In this document: positions 16,158 through 26,020 of the stretch, piece after piece
Position numbering within the stretch: the stretch's first letter is position 1
Layout of the letters: each line of letters begins with the position of its first letter
NCBI GenBank assembly: GCA_021298245.1
Contig: JAJTDZ010000031.1
Location: forward strand, 1-37,717
From: Algoriphagus sp.
GTDB lineage: Bacteria; Bacteroidota; Bacteroidia; Cytophagales; Cyclobacteriaceae
Direction: 5' to 3'
DNA length: 37,717 nt
Notes under the pieces: model-generated
What the model was told of the DNA's origin: nothing
What the model saw: the letters and a program-made list of their open reading frames with translations, nothing else
Databases searched by the model: none
Position numbers and translations under genes: made by a program

Positions 16158-18107
16158 ATGTCACAAACACTACACATTACTCTTCCCGATGGATCGGTGA
16201 GAGCGTATCCCAAAGGCATTACCGGACTACAGATTGCTGCAAGTATCAGCGAGGGTTTGGCTCGGAATGTCCTCGCTGCAAAAGTAAATGGTCAAGTTTG
16301 GGACGCTAGCCGACCCATAGAGAACGATTCCACAGTTCAGTTGCTTACCTGGAACGATCCCGAAGGAAAGAGTACATTTTGGCATTCCTCCGCTCATTTG
16401 ATGGCTGAGGCACTAGAGGCACTTTATCCTGGGGTGAAGCTGGGCATTGGTCCTTCGATAGAAACAGGATTTTATTACGATATTGATTTTGGAGACCACA
16501 AGTTGGAAGGGGAGGAGTTGGAAAAGATTGAGGAAAAAATGGTGGAACTCGGTCGCTTGAAGTCAGAGTACATCCGAAAGGATATATCTAAAAAAGATGC
16601 TGTTTCTTATTTCCAACAGAAAGGGGACGAATACAAATTAGATTTATTGGAAGGATTAGAAGACGGCACGATAACTTTTTACGAGCAAGGTAATTTTACA
16701 GACCTCTGTAGGGGACCCCATATTCCCAATACAGGATTTATCAAGGCGGTAAAGTTGACCAATATCGCGGGAGCGTATTGGAGGGGTGACGAAAAGCGAA
16801 AAATGCTCACCAGAATTTATGGTGTAAGTTTTCCCAAAGCTCAGGAGTTGAAAGATTACCTCACCTTGCTAGAGGAAGCTAAAAAAAGAGATCACCGAAA
16901 GATTGGCCGGGAATTGGAATTGTTTGCTTTCTCAGAAAAAGTAGGTATGGGACTTCCGCTATGGCTTCCCAAAGGGACTTTGCTTCGGGAGCGCTTGGTC
17001 AATTTCATGAAAAAGGCTCAAGATAAATCGGGTTACCAACAAGTGACCACGCCTCATATTGGTCATAAGGCATTGTACGAAACTTCAGGGCACTACGAAA
17101 AATATGGTAAGGATTCTTTTCAACCCATAGCCACTCCTCATGAAGGGGAGACCTTCTTATTAAAGCCTATGAATTGCCCTCACCACTGTGAGATTTATAA
17201 GCATAAGCCTCGTTCGTACAAGGATTTACCCATTCGCTATGCAGAATTTGGGACTGTTTACCGCTACGAGCAAAGTGGTGAGCTGCATGGACTTACCCGA
17301 GTTAGGGGTTTTACACAAGACGATGCCCACATCTTTTGTCGCCCGGATCAGGTCAAAGAAGAATTTATAAAAGTGATTGATTTGGTACTTTATGTCTTCA
17401 AGGCCTTAGGATTTACCGAATACACCGCACAAATTTCTTTAAGAGACCCGGACAATAAACAAAAGTACATTGGCGGAGACGAAGCCTGGGAAAAGGCCGA
17501 GGCTGCGATCATTGAAGCCTCTGCTGAAAGAGGTCTAGAAACGGTAACGGAGTTGGGTGAGGCGGCTTTCTATGGGCCGAAGCTCGACTTCATGGTCAAG
17601 GATGCCCTAGGAAGAAAGTGGCAGTTGGGTACCATTCAGGTGGATTACCAACTTCCGGATCGATTCCAATTGGAATACATAGGATCGGACAATCAAAAGC
17701 ACCGACCCGTCATGATTCATCGGGCTCCTTTTGGTTCGCTGGAGCGCTTTGTGGCTGTGCTGATTGAGCATTGCGCAGGTGATTTTCCGCTTTGGCTGGC
17801 CCCTGAACAAATCAATATTCTTCCTATTTCCGAAAAATTTATTGGGTATGCGGAAGAATTGAAAGCCGTGCTGGAAGAAGCGGGTATCTCTGGATCTATC
17901 GATAATCGTGACGAGAAAATAGGCAGGAAGATTAGAGACGCAGAGGTAAAAAAGGTCCCATTTATGCTCATTGTGGGAGAAAAGGAAAGGGAAGAAGGGA
18001 AGGTAGCCGTCAGAAAACATGGACAAGGAGACTTGGGAGTTTTTACTCCAGCAGAGTTCGTGTCCTATTTTCAAGGTATAATTTCAGAATCCTTGGCCAA
18101 AGAATAA
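16158..18107 (+). CDS. thrS: Threonyl-tRNA synthetase
   Basis: 649 residues, normal for bacterial ThrRS, which charges tRNA-Thr. Domains in order: TGS domain (about 1-62, [12 protein letters not shown]), editing domain with HSSAHLM (H..xH motif near 73-77) and later [10 protein letters not shown], class II catalytic core (about 240-530), and anticodon-binding domain (about 540-645). Zinc-ligand positions are visible: Cys in KPMNCPHH, His in DDAHIF and His in [11 protein letters not shown]. Motif 2 is [15 protein letters not shown]. The start ATG is directly before the TGS sequence. A weak -7-like CATATTTG lies at 16106-16113. It is followed 10 bases later by the region leading into infC; the order thrS-infC-rpmI-rplT is widely conserved. 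Confidence 0.97.
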   Translation: MSQTLHITLPDGSVRAYPKGITGLQIAASISEGLARNVLAAKVNGQVWDASRPIENDSTVQLLTWNDPEGKSTFWHSSAHLMAEALEALYPGVKLGIGPSIETGFYYDIDFGDHKLEGEELEKIEEKMVELGRLKSEYIRKDISKKDAVSYFQQKGDEYKLDLLEGLEDGTITFYEQGNFTDLCRGPHIPNTGFIKAVKLTNIAGAYWRGDEKRKMLTRIYGVSFPKAQELKDYLTLLEEAKKRDHRKIGRELELFAFSEKVGMGLPLWLPKGTLLRERLVNFMKKAQDKSGYQQVTTPHIGHKALYETSGHYEKYGKDSFQPIATPHEGETFLLKPMNCPHHCEIYKHKPRSYKDLPIRYAEFGTVYRYEQSGELHGLTRVRGFTQDDAHIFCRPDQVKEEFIKVIDLVLYVFKALGFTEYTAQISLRDPDNKQKYIGGDEAWEKAEAAIIEASAERGLETVTELGEAAFYGPKLDFMVKDALGRKWQLGTIQVDYQLPDRFQLEYIGSDNQKHRPVMIHRAPFGSLERFVAVLIEHCAGDFPLWLAPEQINILPISEKFIGYAEELKAVLEEAGISGSIDNRDEKIGRKIRDAEVKKVPFMLIVGEKEREEGKVAVRKHGQGDLGVFTPAEFVSYFQGIISESLAKE

Positions 18108-18129
18108 GGTAGAAATGTGAATTCATTTT

Positions 18130-18156
18130 TTGAATTCAGAATAATTCCGATATTTG
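18130..18156 (+). promoter_or_regulatory. Promoter for infC-rpmI-rplT
   Basis: TTG at 18130-18132, a 16-base gap and GATATTTG at 18149-18156 (seven of eight match TAnnTTTG in the constrained positions except the first), followed by CAGG. It gives a leader of about 25-30 bases before the TTG start at 18189 and allows the ribosomal genes to be transcribed apart from thrS. Confidence 0.45.
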
Positions 18157-18188
18157 CAGGCTATTTAACAAAACAAACCAGGCATAAC

Positions 18189-18743
18189 TTGAATCAAAAA
18201 CCACAACCACCTAGAGGTAGACAAGAAGAACCGTACCGAATTAATCATAAAATTCGAGTGCGAGAAGTAAGGGTAGTGGGGAATTATGTGGATGGCGGAA
18301 ACGCCGTTCTCTTGGTAGAGGATGCAATTAAACTAGCTCAGGAAAACGATCTTGATCTCGTCGAAATCTCTCCCAATGCGGATCCACCCGTTTGTAAAAT
18401 TATCGATTACGCAAAGTTTAAGTACGAGCAAAAAAAGAAGCAAAAGGAGATAAAAGCCAATGCTGCCAAGGTTGTTTTAAAAGAAATTAGGTTTGGGCCC
18501 AACACAGATGACCACGATTTCAATTTTAAATTGAAGCATGCCATCAGTTTTCTTAAAGAAGGAGCCAAGGTCAAAGCATATGTGCATTTCGTGGGGCGTA
18601 GTATCGTCTTTAAAGAGCGGGGTGAGATGTTGCTTTTAAAATTTGCTCAAGCGCTAGAAGATGTGGGTATAGTGGAGCAAATGCCAAGGTTAGAAGGGAA
18701 GAGGATGAATATTTTCTTAGCCCCCAAGCCAGGAAAAAAGTGA
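18189..18743 (+). CDS. infC: Translation initiation factor IF-3
   Basis: IF-3 (184 residues from this start) binds the 30S subunit and controls start-codon selection. N-domain: [16 protein letters not shown] and [20 protein letters not shown]; linker [13 protein letters not shown]-domain [17 protein letters not shown] and [12 protein letters not shown]. The ORF is open back to GTG 18117, but the first 24 codons would be MNSFFEF..., unlike the family, and they contain a promoter-like TTTG element. TTG at 18189 leads straight into the usual basic, Pro-rich N-terminus. A rare start codon for infC is common and enables autoregulation in other bacteria; whether that holds here is inference. Head of an infC-rpmI-rplT operon. 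Confidence 0.94.
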   Translation: MNQKPQPPRGRQEEPYRINHKIRVREVRVVGNYVDGGNAVLLVEDAIKLAQENDLDLVEISPNADPPVCKIIDYAKFKYEQKKKQKEIKANAAKVVLKEIRFGPNTDDHDFNFKLKHAISFLKEGAKVKAYVHFVGRSIVFKERGEMLLLKFAQALEDVGIVEQMPRLEGKRMNIFLAPKPGKK

Positions 18744-18767
18744 TTTCAACCAACTAAATACAGTAAA

Positions 18768-18962
18768 ATGCCAAAAGTAAAAACCAAATCCAGTGCAAAA
18801 AAGCGGTTTTCCCTCACAGGAACCGGCAAAATCAAAAGGAAGCACGCTTTCAAAAGCCATATCCTTACCAAGAAATCTACCAAGCGCAAGCACAACCTAA
18901 CCAAAGCAGGATTGGTGCATACTTCCGATGAGGGTAGAGTACGTGACATGTTGAAAATCTGA
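18768..18962 (+). CDS. rpmI: 50S ribosomal protein L35
   Basis: A 64-residue, highly basic L35, beginning [20 protein letters not shown] and containing [20 protein letters not shown], the signature of the family. It lies 24 bases after infC and 99 bases before rplT in the standard order. Complete. Confidence 0.97.
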   Translation: MPKVKTKSSAKKRFSLTGTGKIKRKHAFKSHILTKKSTKRKHNLTKAGLVHTSDEGRVRDMLKI

Positions 18963-19061
18963 TTTTCACACTAGTCTAACAATACAGGTTTATTTATTCA
19001 CCAGATGCGTTGGTCCCAAAGTTCCTAAATCAGGACACCACGAGTCAAAAAACAAAACACT

Positions 19062-19406
19062 ATGCCTAGATCAGTAAACGCGGTAGCGTCAAGAGCAAGA
19101 AGAAAAAAGGTATTAAAGGCCACAAGAGGATACTTCGGAAGAGGTAAAAACGTGTGGACAGTTGCCAAAAATAAGTACGAGAAAGGTCTTCAGTATGCCT
19201 ACAGAGACCGTAAAGCAAAGAAAAGAGAATTCAGAGCTTTGTGGATTCAAAGAATCAATGCTGGAGCTAGGATACATGGAGTATCTTATTCTCAGTTGAT
19301 GGGTATGTTGAAAAAAGCAGAAATCGAACTAAACCGAAAGGTTTTAGCCGATTTGGCCATGAACCATCCAGAGGCATTTAAAGCTGTAGTTGAAAAAGTA
19401 AAGTAA
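19062..19406 (+). CDS. rplT: 50S ribosomal protein L20
   Basis: A 114-residue L20, binding 23S rRNA early in 50S assembly. Starts [20 protein letters not shown]; the conserved [15 protein letters not shown] and [20 protein letters not shown] follow. Complete. The 99-base spacer from rpmI (18963-19061) might hold a regulatory leader, but I see no strong hairpin. A terminator follows the stop. Confidence 0.97.
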   Translation: MPRSVNAVASRARRKKVLKATRGYFGRGKNVWTVAKNKYEKGLQYAYRDRKAKKREFRALWIQRINAGARIHGVSYSQLMGMLKKAEIELNRKVLADLAMNHPEAFKAVVEKVK

Positions 19407-19430
19407 GGCCGGCACTGCCTTATTTTGCAA

Positions 19431-19459
19431 AAGCCTCCCAATTAGGGAGGCTTTTTTTT
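19431..19459 (+). terminator. Rho-independent terminator of the infC-rpmI-rplT operon
   Basis: AAGCCTCCC, loop AATTA, GGGAGGCTT and a run of T. Perfect 9-bp stem, 25 bases after the rplT stop. Confidence 0.9.
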
Positions 19460-19485
19460 ATCTTCCAATTGGCCAGGTGGCCAAC

Positions 19486-19734
19486 TTATTTTTTGTTCAA
19501 TATTTTTTGAATAAACTCTCGGCCCACACCTGTTTTCAATTCTTGTTCTCGTTTTAGCGCGCTTGATTTAGATTCATAGGACTCTGTATACACCAGATTC
19601 CAAGGTCTATACCGCTTTGTCCAGTCCTTGGTTCCTAATTCATTATGAGAAAGCAGTCTTGATTCCAGATTTGAGGTGTAGCCAACATAAAACTTGTTAG
19701 CAGATGGGCTGTATAGCACGTAAACAAAAAACAT
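19486..19734 (-). CDS. Small GIY-YIG nuclease-family protein
   Basis: An 82-residue single-domain GIY-YIG protein. It begins MFFVYVLYSPSANKFYVGYT (the GIY...YIG pair as VYV/YVG), followed by the conserved Arg in LESRLLSHN, a Trp/Tyr-rich strand KRYRPWNLVYTESYE, and the Glu in SSALKREQELK, the usual active-site residues. Such stand-alone proteins are abundant and multicopy in Bacteroidota; structure-selective DNA cleavage is known for relatives, but the role of these small ones is unclear. It sits alone between rplT's terminator and tRNA-Met, on the opposite strand to rplT. Confidence 0.85.
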   Translation of the reverse strand: MFFVYVLYSPSANKFYVGYTSNLESRLLSHNELGTKDWTKRYRPWNLVYTESYESKSSALKREQELKTGVGREFIQKILNKK

Positions 19735-19752
19735 AGTTTAAAAAAAATAAAT

Positions 19753-19786
19753 TGGAAAAAATAAGGCTCCCCATTTGGGAAGCCTT
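19753..19786 (-). terminator. Rho-independent terminator of tRNA-Met
   Basis: On the minus strand AAGGCTTCCC, loop AAAT, GGGGAGCCTT (one G-T pair), then ATTTTTT, directly after the 3' end of the tRNA gene. Confidence 0.8.
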
Positions 19787-19788
19787 TG

Positions 19789-19862
19789 TAGCGAGGACGG
19801 GAGTTGAACCCGTGACCTCAGGGTTATGAATCCTGCGCTCTAACCAACTGAGCTACCTCGCC
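19789..19862 (-). tRNA. tRNA-Met (CAT)
   Basis: 74 nt without encoded CCA. Acceptor GGCGAGG pairs with CCTCGCT (first pair G-T), then discriminator A. D arm GCTC...GAGC, anticodon loop TTCATAA with anticodon CAT, variable AGGTC, T arm ACGGG-TTCAACT-CCCGT. The G1-U72 pair and general form suit an elongator methionine tRNA; an isoleucine (lysidine-modified CAT) tRNA is less likely but not excluded. Confidence 0.92.
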
Positions 19863-19884
19863 ATGTTTAATCTATATACTCCTT

Positions 19885-19951
19885 GAGCTTGAACCCGAGT
19901 CCGCCGCGGCGGATATGAATCCTGCGCTCTAACCAACTGAGCTACCTCGCC
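19885..19951 (-). pseudogene. Truncated second copy of tRNA-Met
   Basis: The 5' half (19914-19951, through the CAT anticodon) is identical to the neighbouring tRNA-Met; the shared block with one more flanking base is 39 bp (19825-19863 and 19914-19952). After ATTCATA the sequence changes to TCCGCCGCGGCGGA, a perfect 14-bp palindrome, then CTCGGGTTCAAGCTC, a partial T-arm. No 3' acceptor strand matching GGCGAGG follows, so it cannot fold as a normal tRNA. Confidence 0.75.
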
Positions 19952-20146
19952 AAATTTCTTTTCTTATTATTTGAAATAATTTCTTATATTCAAAAACAAG
20001 ATTTTCACTTTTTTATTCCTTGTCCTTGTAGCAATTTTTCAAGGCACGCTGTTTAAAAGGGAATGCAAATATGAGGCCTTGTCCCTTTAAATGCAAATCA
20101 TGGAGTAAGTAAAGAAGTAATATTTCGCCCATTAACTTTTCAAATC

Positions 20147-20542
20147 ATGCCTGCAAAAGAGTTTGTCGTTGAGTATCACCTGAATGCATCCAAGAAAATC
20201 GTGTTTCCGTATTTGAGCACAGCAAGTGGCCTCGAGGAGTGGTTTGCCGATCAGGTGCGCATAGACCGAGACAAGAACTATATCTTTACTTACGACGATA
20301 GGGACCATTTTGCTAGACCCACCATACTCAAGCAAACGCTACACATTCGCTGGGATTTTTTTGATCCTAAAGAACCCTCAAAGCTTGAAGATTCCTTCAT
20401 TGAATTTATTTTAGAGGAGAATGACCTAACACAAAGTCTATTTTTGAAAGTCATTGATACTACCCAGGAATATTCTTCTCAAGATTTAGATGGAGTTTGG
20501 GAGGGCATGATTGGAAAACTAAAAACCATCATTGGAGGTTAA
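20147..20542 (+). CDS. START-like (SRPBCC/AHA1-type) domain protein
   Basis: A 131-residue single-domain protein of the START-like superfamily that is widespread in Bacteroidota. Seen: N-terminal strand EFVVEYHLNASKKIVFPYLS, GLEEWFADQVRID, a central sheet (HIRWDFFDP, DSFIEFILEENDLTQSLFLK) and a C-terminal helix WEGMIGKLKTIIGG. The fold makes a hydrophobic cavity; the ligand is unknown. Complete and of normal length. Upstream (19953-20146) there is no gene, only two ATGCAAAT octamers. It lies 62 bases before the LptF/G gene on the same strand, possibly co-transcribed. Confidence 0.85.
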   Translation: MPAKEFVVEYHLNASKKIVFPYLSTASGLEEWFADQVRIDRDKNYIFTYDDRDHFARPTILKQTLHIRWDFFDPKEPSKLEDSFIEFILEENDLTQSLFLKVIDTTQEYSSQDLDGVWEGMIGKLKTIIGG

Positions 20543-20604
20543 ATCCCTGAATCATTTGCAGCTAGCAAAGCAGATTTTTTGTTACTTTGTCTGGATTAGT
20601 GGCA

Positions 20605-22359
20605 ATGAAAAAACTAGATAAATTAATTCTAGGGTCTTTTATAGGGCCTTTTACCTTAACCTTTTTTGTTGTTGACTTTATTTTATTGATAGTCAACATG
20701 TTGAAATACTTTGATGAAATTTTCGGCAAAGGATTGGGGTTTTGGATTTACGCAGAATTGATCGGCTACTTTGTCATTAGTATTTCACCCATGGCTTTGC
20801 CTTTGGCCATGCTCTTGTCTAGCTTGATGACCTTTGGGAATTTGGGAGAGCACTTTGAGCTTACCGCCATCAAAGGAAGTGGAATATCTCTAACCCGAGC
20901 CATGCGTCCCATTGGTATTTTTGCAGTGGTACTTACCTTTTTCGCTTTTTTGTCCAACAATTACCTAGTACCTAAGGTAAATTTGAAAACGTTCAGCTTG
21001 CTATATGATATTCGAATGAAAACTCCAGCCTTGGATATCAAAGAAGGAGTTTTTTATGGAGGAATACCCAATTACAGCATTAAAGTCAATAGAAAGGTAG
21101 ATGAGGTCCGACTCCAAGACATTCTTATTTACAACCACACCGAAGGACAGGGAAATTTGAATGTGACCATGGCCGATTCAGGTAGGATGGAGACGTTTAA
21201 TAACGATACCTACATGAAACTGACCCTTTACCATGGAAATAATTACAAAGAGGCCAGGTCTACGAGAGGGATATCAGAAGCCCCCGTGGAATTTTCTAGA
21301 ACAACTTTCCAGGAAAGTGTAATGGTGTTTGACTTGTCTGCATTTCAACTGAATCGTACTCCAGAAGACCAATGGTCTACCAATCGAGCAATCAAAACCA
21401 TAGATGAAATTCGCTACGGTTTAGACTCCATTCAATTGATCATTAGTGATCTTTCCTATCAAAATTTTAAAACGGCTGAAAGTATTTATCCTTTTTTTAC
21501 CAAATTCCGTTCGTTACAACCATCTGAAGAAATCCTTCAAGACAAAGCAAGGTTTGATACCTTGAGGCGAATGCGCTTGCTTAAAGAGCAACAAACTAGG
21601 GATAGTCTCGAGAAAATCGAACAAGAAAAGGCACTTGCTCAAAATTCTTCACCTGTAGATACCAATCTAGTAGTTACCCTAGAATCACACCCTGCCGTGA
21701 CTATTTCTGATTCTCTCCTGCAGCGAAAACTTAAGGATAGAAAAATAGAATGGAGCGATACTTCTGCTATTTTATCCGAACCCTCTCTAGTTGTGCCGGA
21801 CACCCTACTTTCTCCAAAAAACACAAGAAAAATACGTACTACACCACTTTCGGATGATGAAAAGCACCTTTTAGATTCTATATTTTATGAGAAAGGATAT
21901 ATTTCCAATGCCTTTACCTTGGCACTAAATAATGCTAGAAACTTAAAGAACACCTTTAATGTCAATAGTAGTCAGGCGGATGGACAAGTAAGGGAGTATA
22001 GACGCTACCAGATAGCCTGGTATCAAAAATATACCCAGGCTATTGCCTGCTTTATTATGTTTTTGATTGGAGCTCCATTGGGAGCAATCATCAAAAAGGG
22101 GGGATTAGGGATGCCTGTGCTCATTTCTATTCTATTCTTCATCTTTTTTTACATGCTCACCATTACTGGGGAGAAATGGGCTAAAGAAGGGGTCACTGAT
22201 GCCTTCTTTGGTACAATTTTTTCAAACTTGTGTTTGCTACCCTTTGGAATCTTTTTTTTGAGACAAGCCCGAAAAGATGCCCGGCTTTTCGAATGGGAAT
22301 TGTACCAAGCTTTCTTCAAGAGAGCTTGGAGTTTTCTGTCTCGTTTTAGGTCAAATTAA
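20605..22359 (+). CDS. LptF/LptG-family permease (YjgP/YjgQ)
   Basis: A 584-residue inner-membrane protein of the lipopolysaccharide export permease family. N-terminal membrane segments (about 10-120: FIGPFTLTFFVVDFILLIVN, PMALPLAMLLSSLMTFGNLG, FELTAIKGSGISL as the coupling-type motif) and three C-terminal ones (about 470-570, AIACFIMFLIGAPLGAII and VLISILFFIFFYMLTITGEK). The periplasmic part between them is about 340 residues, roughly twice that of the E. coli proteins, and contains a charged helical stretch (LLKEQQTRDSLEKIEQEKAL). This long form is typical in Bacteroidota. The start ATG 20605 fits better than the in-frame TTG at 20587. Expected to work with an LptB ATPase elsewhere. F and G cannot be told apart here. 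Confidence 0.88.
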   Translation: MKKLDKLILGSFIGPFTLTFFVVDFILLIVNMLKYFDEIFGKGLGFWIYAELIGYFVISISPMALPLAMLLSSLMTFGNLGEHFELTAIKGSGISLTRAMRPIGIFAVVLTFFAFLSNNYLVPKVNLKTFSLLYDIRMKTPALDIKEGVFYGGIPNYSIKVNRKVDEVRLQDILIYNHTEGQGNLNVTMADSGRMETFNNDTYMKLTLYHGNNYKEARSTRGISEAPVEFSRTTFQESVMVFDLSAFQLNRTPEDQWSTNRAIKTIDEIRYGLDSIQLIISDLSYQNFKTAESIYPFFTKFRSLQPSEEILQDKARFDTLRRMRLLKEQQTRDSLEKIEQEKALAQNSSPVDTNLVVTLESHPAVTISDSLLQRKLKDRKIEWSDTSAILSEPSLVVPDTLLSPKNTRKIRTTPLSDDEKHLLDSIFYEKGYISNAFTLALNNARNLKNTFNVNSSQADGQVREYRRYQIAWYQKYTQAIACFIMFLIGAPLGAIIKKGGLGMPVLISILFFIFFYMLTITGEKWAKEGVTDAFFGTIFSNLCLLPFGIFFLRQARKDARLFEWELYQAFFKRAWSFLSRFRSN

Positions 22360-22391
22360 CCTTCCTGTTTTTAAAATTCGATTTTTACCTG

Positions 22392-22399
22392 TACCTTTG
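22392..22399 (+). promoter_or_regulatory. -7 promoter element for rpsO
   Basis: TACCTTTG is a perfect TAnnTTTG, 28 bases before the rpsO ATG; a TTTTT run at 22368-22372 stands at the -33 distance (19 bases). Confidence 0.55.
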
Positions 22400-22427
22400 T
22401 CGGAGTTTTATAAAAATTTAGCTACAC

Positions 22428-22703
22428 ATGTATTTGACACCAGAGAAAAAGCAAGAGTTGTTTAAAAATCATGGACGGTTAAAATCTGCTACCGATACAG
22501 GTTCACCTGAATCTCAGATTGCCCTCTTTACCCACAGGATTCAGCATTTGACTGAACACCTTAAGTCAAATTCAAAAGACCACTCTTCTAGATTGGGCTT
22601 GATGAAATTGGTTGGAAAAAGAAGAAGTCTCCTAGACTACCTCCATAAAAGAGAAATCGAGCGTTACAGAGCAATTATTGCCGAGCTCGGAATCCGTAAA
22701 TAA
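22428..22703 (+). CDS. rpsO: 30S ribosomal protein S15
   Basis: 91 residues, normal for S15, which binds the 16S central domain. Recognised by [20 protein letters not shown], the [17 protein letters not shown] motif and [20 protein letters not shown]. Followed by a strong terminator and then pnp, the same order as in many bacteria. Confidence 0.97.
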   Translation: MYLTPEKKQELFKNHGRLKSATDTGSPESQIALFTHRIQHLTEHLKSNSKDHSSRLGLMKLVGKRRSLLDYLHKREIERYRAIIAELGIRK

Positions 22704-22708
22704 CCGTA

Positions 22709-22746
22709 AAGTAAGGTTCTCTACGTGGAGAACCTTACTTTTTTCT
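22709..22746 (+). terminator. Rho-independent terminator of rpsO
   Basis: AAGTAAGGTTCTC, loop TACGTG, GAGAACCTTACTT and a T-run: a perfect 13-bp stem six bases after the rpsO stop. Confidence 0.92.
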
Positions 22747-22801
22747 TTTTCAGCAGTAGCCTAATTTTTTATTTGTTCAAGTATTTATACTACACGTTTA
22801 T

Positions 22802-24943
22802 ATGTTACCAAATTTGATCACCCAAACCATCACCCTCAAGGATGGTAGAGAAATTATCATTGAAACTGGCGCATTAGCCAAACAAGCCGACGGTTCGGTT
22901 GTCGTTCGCATGGGAAAAACCATGTTATTAGCGACTGTCGTTGCAAAAAAAGATGTACTTGAGGGAGTAGATTTTTTACCTCTATCTGTAGATTACCAAG
23001 AGAAATTCGCTTCTACCGGTAAAATTCCAGGTGGTTTTTTGAAAAGAGAAGGAAAACTTTCCGACTACGAGGTCCTCATTAGTCGATTGGTAGATAGAGC
23101 GATACGGCCTATTTTTCCAGACGATTACCATGCCGATACTCAAGTAGCCATCACCTTAATGTCTTCTGATGAGGAAGTGCTGCCAGATGCCTTGGCTGGA
23201 TTAGCAGCTTCTGCTGCTTTATCCGTTTCAGACATACCGTTTAACGGACCTATTTCCGAAGTTCGCGTGGCGAAAATAGATGGGACATTGACTATCAATC
23301 CCACACCTGCTCAGCTTGCTAAAGCAAGTTTGGAATTTATTGTGGCAGGTTCTACAGATTATATCCTGATGGTAGAAGGGGAAGCCTCTGAAATTCAAGA
23401 GGATGAAATGGTAGAAGCCCTCCAATTGGCTCACGAAGAAATTAAGCGGCATTGCCAGGCCCAATTGGAATTGACCAAAAAGGTGGGTAAAGAGCAAAAA
23501 AGAACCTATTGTCATGAAAAAAGTGATCCTGCTTTGTATGACAAAATGAAATCCGAGCTCTACGACAAATTGTACGGTGCAGTAAGCAAGCAAATTGCAA
23601 ACAAAACCGAAAGGGCAGCCTTGGTTAAAGAAATAAAAGAAGCTTTTGTAGAGAGCTTAGGTGAAGATCATGGTTTTGAAAGCAGTTTGATAGGCCCATA
23701 TTTCCATAAAATTCACAAGGAAGCGGCTCGAAATTTGACATTAAATACCAAGAAAAGGCTTGATGGACGGGATCTCAATGAGATTCGCCCAATTTGGTCT
23801 GTAGTGGACTACCTGCCTTCTGCCCATGGCTCTGCGGTATTTACTCGAGGGGAAACCCAATCGGTGACGACTTGTACCCTAGGCACGAAGATGGACGAGC
23901 AGATGGTGGACGGAGCTGTGATTTCCGGATATAACAAATTCTTCTTGCATTACAATTTCCCTGGATTTTCTACTGGTGAGGTAAAACCTAATAGAGGACC
24001 TGGAAGAAGGGAAGTAGGTCATGGCAATCTTGCCATGAGGGCTTTGAAAAAAGTTCTTCCTCCCGAAAATGAAAATCCATACACCATTCGCGTGGTTTCT
24101 GATATTTTGGAATCCAATGGTTCATCTTCTATGGCTACGGTCTGTGCAGGATCTTTGGCCTTGATGGATGCTGGAGTACAAATTAAGGCTCCTGTAACTG
24201 GAATCGCTATGGGTATGATTTCAGATGCAAAAACAGGTAAATATGCCATCCTGTCTGATATTTTAGGTGATGAGGATCATTTGGGTGACATGGATTTTAA
24301 GGTAACGGGAACTGAAAAAGGAATTACCGCTTGCCAGATGGATTTGAAGGTGGAAGGTTTGGATTATGCAGTGCTCAAAGAGGCGCTTTATCAAGCCAAA
24401 GAAGGAAGGCTACATATTTTAAAGGAGATTTCTAAAACCTTAGCGGCTCCTAAGCCTGACTTGAAACCTCATACTCCACGTTCGTTTATGATGTGGATTC
24501 CGAAAGAACTTATCGGTGCTGTAATTGGACCTGGAGGAAAAGTAATTCAAGAAATCCAAAAGGACACTGCCACGACTGTGGTGATAGAAGAAGTGGACAA
24601 TCAGGGCAAAATCAACATTTTCTCTGCCAATCAGTCCAATATGGATGCCGCCATCCGTAGGGTGAAGGCCATAGTAGCACAGCCTGAGATTGGAGAAGTT
24701 TATACCGGTAAAGTAAAAAATATTCAAGCTTTTGGTGCATTTGTGGAATTTATGCCAGGAAAAGATGGTTTACTACATATCTCAGAAATCAAGTGGGAGC
24801 GATTGGAAACCATGGATGGGGTTCTTGAGCCTGGAGAAGAAATTACGGTCAAATTGATTGATATCGATAAGAAGACCGGTAAATTCAAATTATCCAGAAA
24901 GGCCTTACTTCCGCGACCTGAAAAATCAGAGTCAAACGGGTAA
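22802..24943 (+). CDS. pnp: Polyribonucleotide nucleotidyltransferase (PNPase)
   Basis: A 713-residue phosphorolytic 3'-5' exoribonuclease. Order: first RNase PH domain (about 10-220, with [20 protein letters not shown]), helical linker, second RNase PH domain (about 325-545, [73 protein letters not shown] with catalytic-type Asp residues), KH domain (about 565-625, [16 protein letters not shown]) and S1 domain (about 635-700, [20 protein letters not shown]). Complete. Lies between rpsO's terminator and rpoD with about 60 bases to rpoD. Confidence 0.97.
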   Translation: MLPNLITQTITLKDGREIIIETGALAKQADGSVVVRMGKTMLLATVVAKKDVLEGVDFLPLSVDYQEKFASTGKIPGGFLKREGKLSDYEVLISRLVDRAIRPIFPDDYHADTQVAITLMSSDEEVLPDALAGLAASAALSVSDIPFNGPISEVRVAKIDGTLTINPTPAQLAKASLEFIVAGSTDYILMVEGEASEIQEDEMVEALQLAHEEIKRHCQAQLELTKKVGKEQKRTYCHEKSDPALYDKMKSELYDKLYGAVSKQIANKTERAALVKEIKEAFVESLGEDHGFESSLIGPYFHKIHKEAARNLTLNTKKRLDGRDLNEIRPIWSVVDYLPSAHGSAVFTRGETQSVTTCTLGTKMDEQMVDGAVISGYNKFFLHYNFPGFSTGEVKPNRGPGRREVGHGNLAMRALKKVLPPENENPYTIRVVSDILESNGSSSMATVCAGSLALMDAGVQIKAPVTGIAMGMISDAKTGKYAILSDILGDEDHLGDMDFKVTGTEKGITACQMDLKVEGLDYAVLKEALYQAKEGRLHILKEISKTLAAPKPDLKPHTPRSFMMWIPKELIGAVIGPGGKVIQEIQKDTATTVVIEEVDNQGKINIFSANQSNMDAAIRRVKAIVAQPEIGEVYTGKVKNIQAFGAFVEFMPGKDGLLHISEIKWERLETMDGVLEPGEEITVKLIDIDKKTGKFKLSRKALLPRPEKSESNG

Positions 24944-25005
24944 AATTTGCTCGCAGTTGACTATCTTACCAAATTATCTCATCAATTTACAACTATTCAC
25001 CCTGA

Positions 25006-25869
25006 ATGAGGCAGCTAAAGATTAGCAAACAGATTACGAACAGAGAATCTCAATCCCTTGACAAATACCTGCAAGAGATTGGAAAAGTAGATCTGTTGAC
25101 AGCCGATGAGGAGGTTGTATTGGCAAAAAGAATTCGAGAAGGCGATCAACTTGCCTTAGAAAAACTTACCAAAGCCAACCTTCGATTTGTGGTATCAGTA
25201 GCCAAGCAATACCAAAACCAAGGATTATCTCTTGGAGATTTGATCAACGAAGGAAACTTGGGATTGATTAAAGCGGCTCAAAGATTTGACGAGACTCGAG
25301 GATTTAAGTTTATTTCTTATGCGGTCTGGTGGATTCGTCAGTCTATTCTTCAAGCATTGGCCGAGCAATCGAGAATTGTTCGATTGCCACTCAATCGGGT
25401 AGGTTCTTTGAATAAGATTTCAAAGACATTCAGTGAGTTGGAGCAAAAATTTGAACGCGAACCTTCCCCGGAAGAGTTAGCAGAAGTTCTTGAAGTTTCT
25501 GCTTCTGAAGTGGTGGACACCATGAAAATTTCGGGACGCCACGTTTCAATGGATGCACCCTTTGTGCAAGGAGAGGAAAATAGCCTTCTTGACGTATTGG
25601 AAAATGATGGAGATGAGAAGCCAGACGATGGCTTGATGAATGATTCCCTTCGTAAAGAGGTTCAGCGGGCCTTATCTACCCTTACTCAGAGAGAAGCAGA
25701 TGTAATCACCTTATATTTCGGATTGAATGGTGAACATGCCATGACCTTAGAAGAAATTGGCGAGAAATTTAATTTGACCCGTGAGCGTGTCAGGCAAATT
25801 AAAGAAAAGGCCATTAGAAGATTGAGGCATACTTCCCGAAGCAAGACCCTCAAACCTTATTTGGGATAA
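25006..25869 (+). CDS. rpoD: Primary sigma factor (sigma-70 type, Bacteroidota short form)
   Basis: 287 residues. Region 1.2 ([19 protein letters not shown]), region 2 with [40 protein letters not shown] and [19 protein letters not shown] (2.3-2.4, promoter -7 contact), region 3 ([20 protein letters not shown]), region 4 with [20 protein letters not shown] and [20 protein letters not shown] (helix-turn-helix). No region 1.1, as is usual for the primary sigma of Bacteroidota, whose promoters (TTG/TAnnTTTG) fit those seen in this window. Followed by a strong terminator. Complete. Confidence 0.95.
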   Translation: MRQLKISKQITNRESQSLDKYLQEIGKVDLLTADEEVVLAKRIREGDQLALEKLTKANLRFVVSVAKQYQNQGLSLGDLINEGNLGLIKAAQRFDETRGFKFISYAVWWIRQSILQALAEQSRIVRLPLNRVGSLNKISKTFSELEQKFEREPSPEELAEVLEVSASEVVDTMKISGRHVSMDAPFVQGEENSLLDVLENDGDEKPDDGLMNDSLRKEVQRALSTLTQREADVITLYFGLNGEHAMTLEEIGEKFNLTRERVRQIKEKAIRRLRHTSRSKTLKPYLG

Positions 25870-25871
25870 AC

Positions 25872-25905
25872 ACAGAAAAGGGGGCTTGCAAGCCCCCTTT
25901 TCTGT
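25872..25905 (+). terminator. Terminator of rpoD (perfect 34-bp palindrome)
   Basis: ACAGAAAAGGGGGCT, TGCA, AGCCCCCTTTTCTGT form a complete palindrome two bases after the rpoD stop, with A- and T-rich flanks, so it can act on either strand. No gene lies close on the opposite strand. Confidence 0.88.
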
Positions 25906-26020
25906 TTCTGTCCTCTTAGAGGGTTGGAATGCCTTTGGGAAACTCAAAGATTCTTGTGGTAGAATAAAATCTTTGAGGGTATAGTTCATAGGAGAATAAA
26001 GTTTAGTCAATAAGTAAACC

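Noticed and set aside
17607..18074. 155-codon minus-strand ORF opposite thrS
   Set aside because: Shadow of the conserved thrS catalytic and anticodon-binding region.
20063..20097. Paired ATGCAAAT octamers and AAAGGG/CCCTTT before the START-like gene
   Set aside because: Short and AT-biased; may be chance, and no regulator can be suggested.
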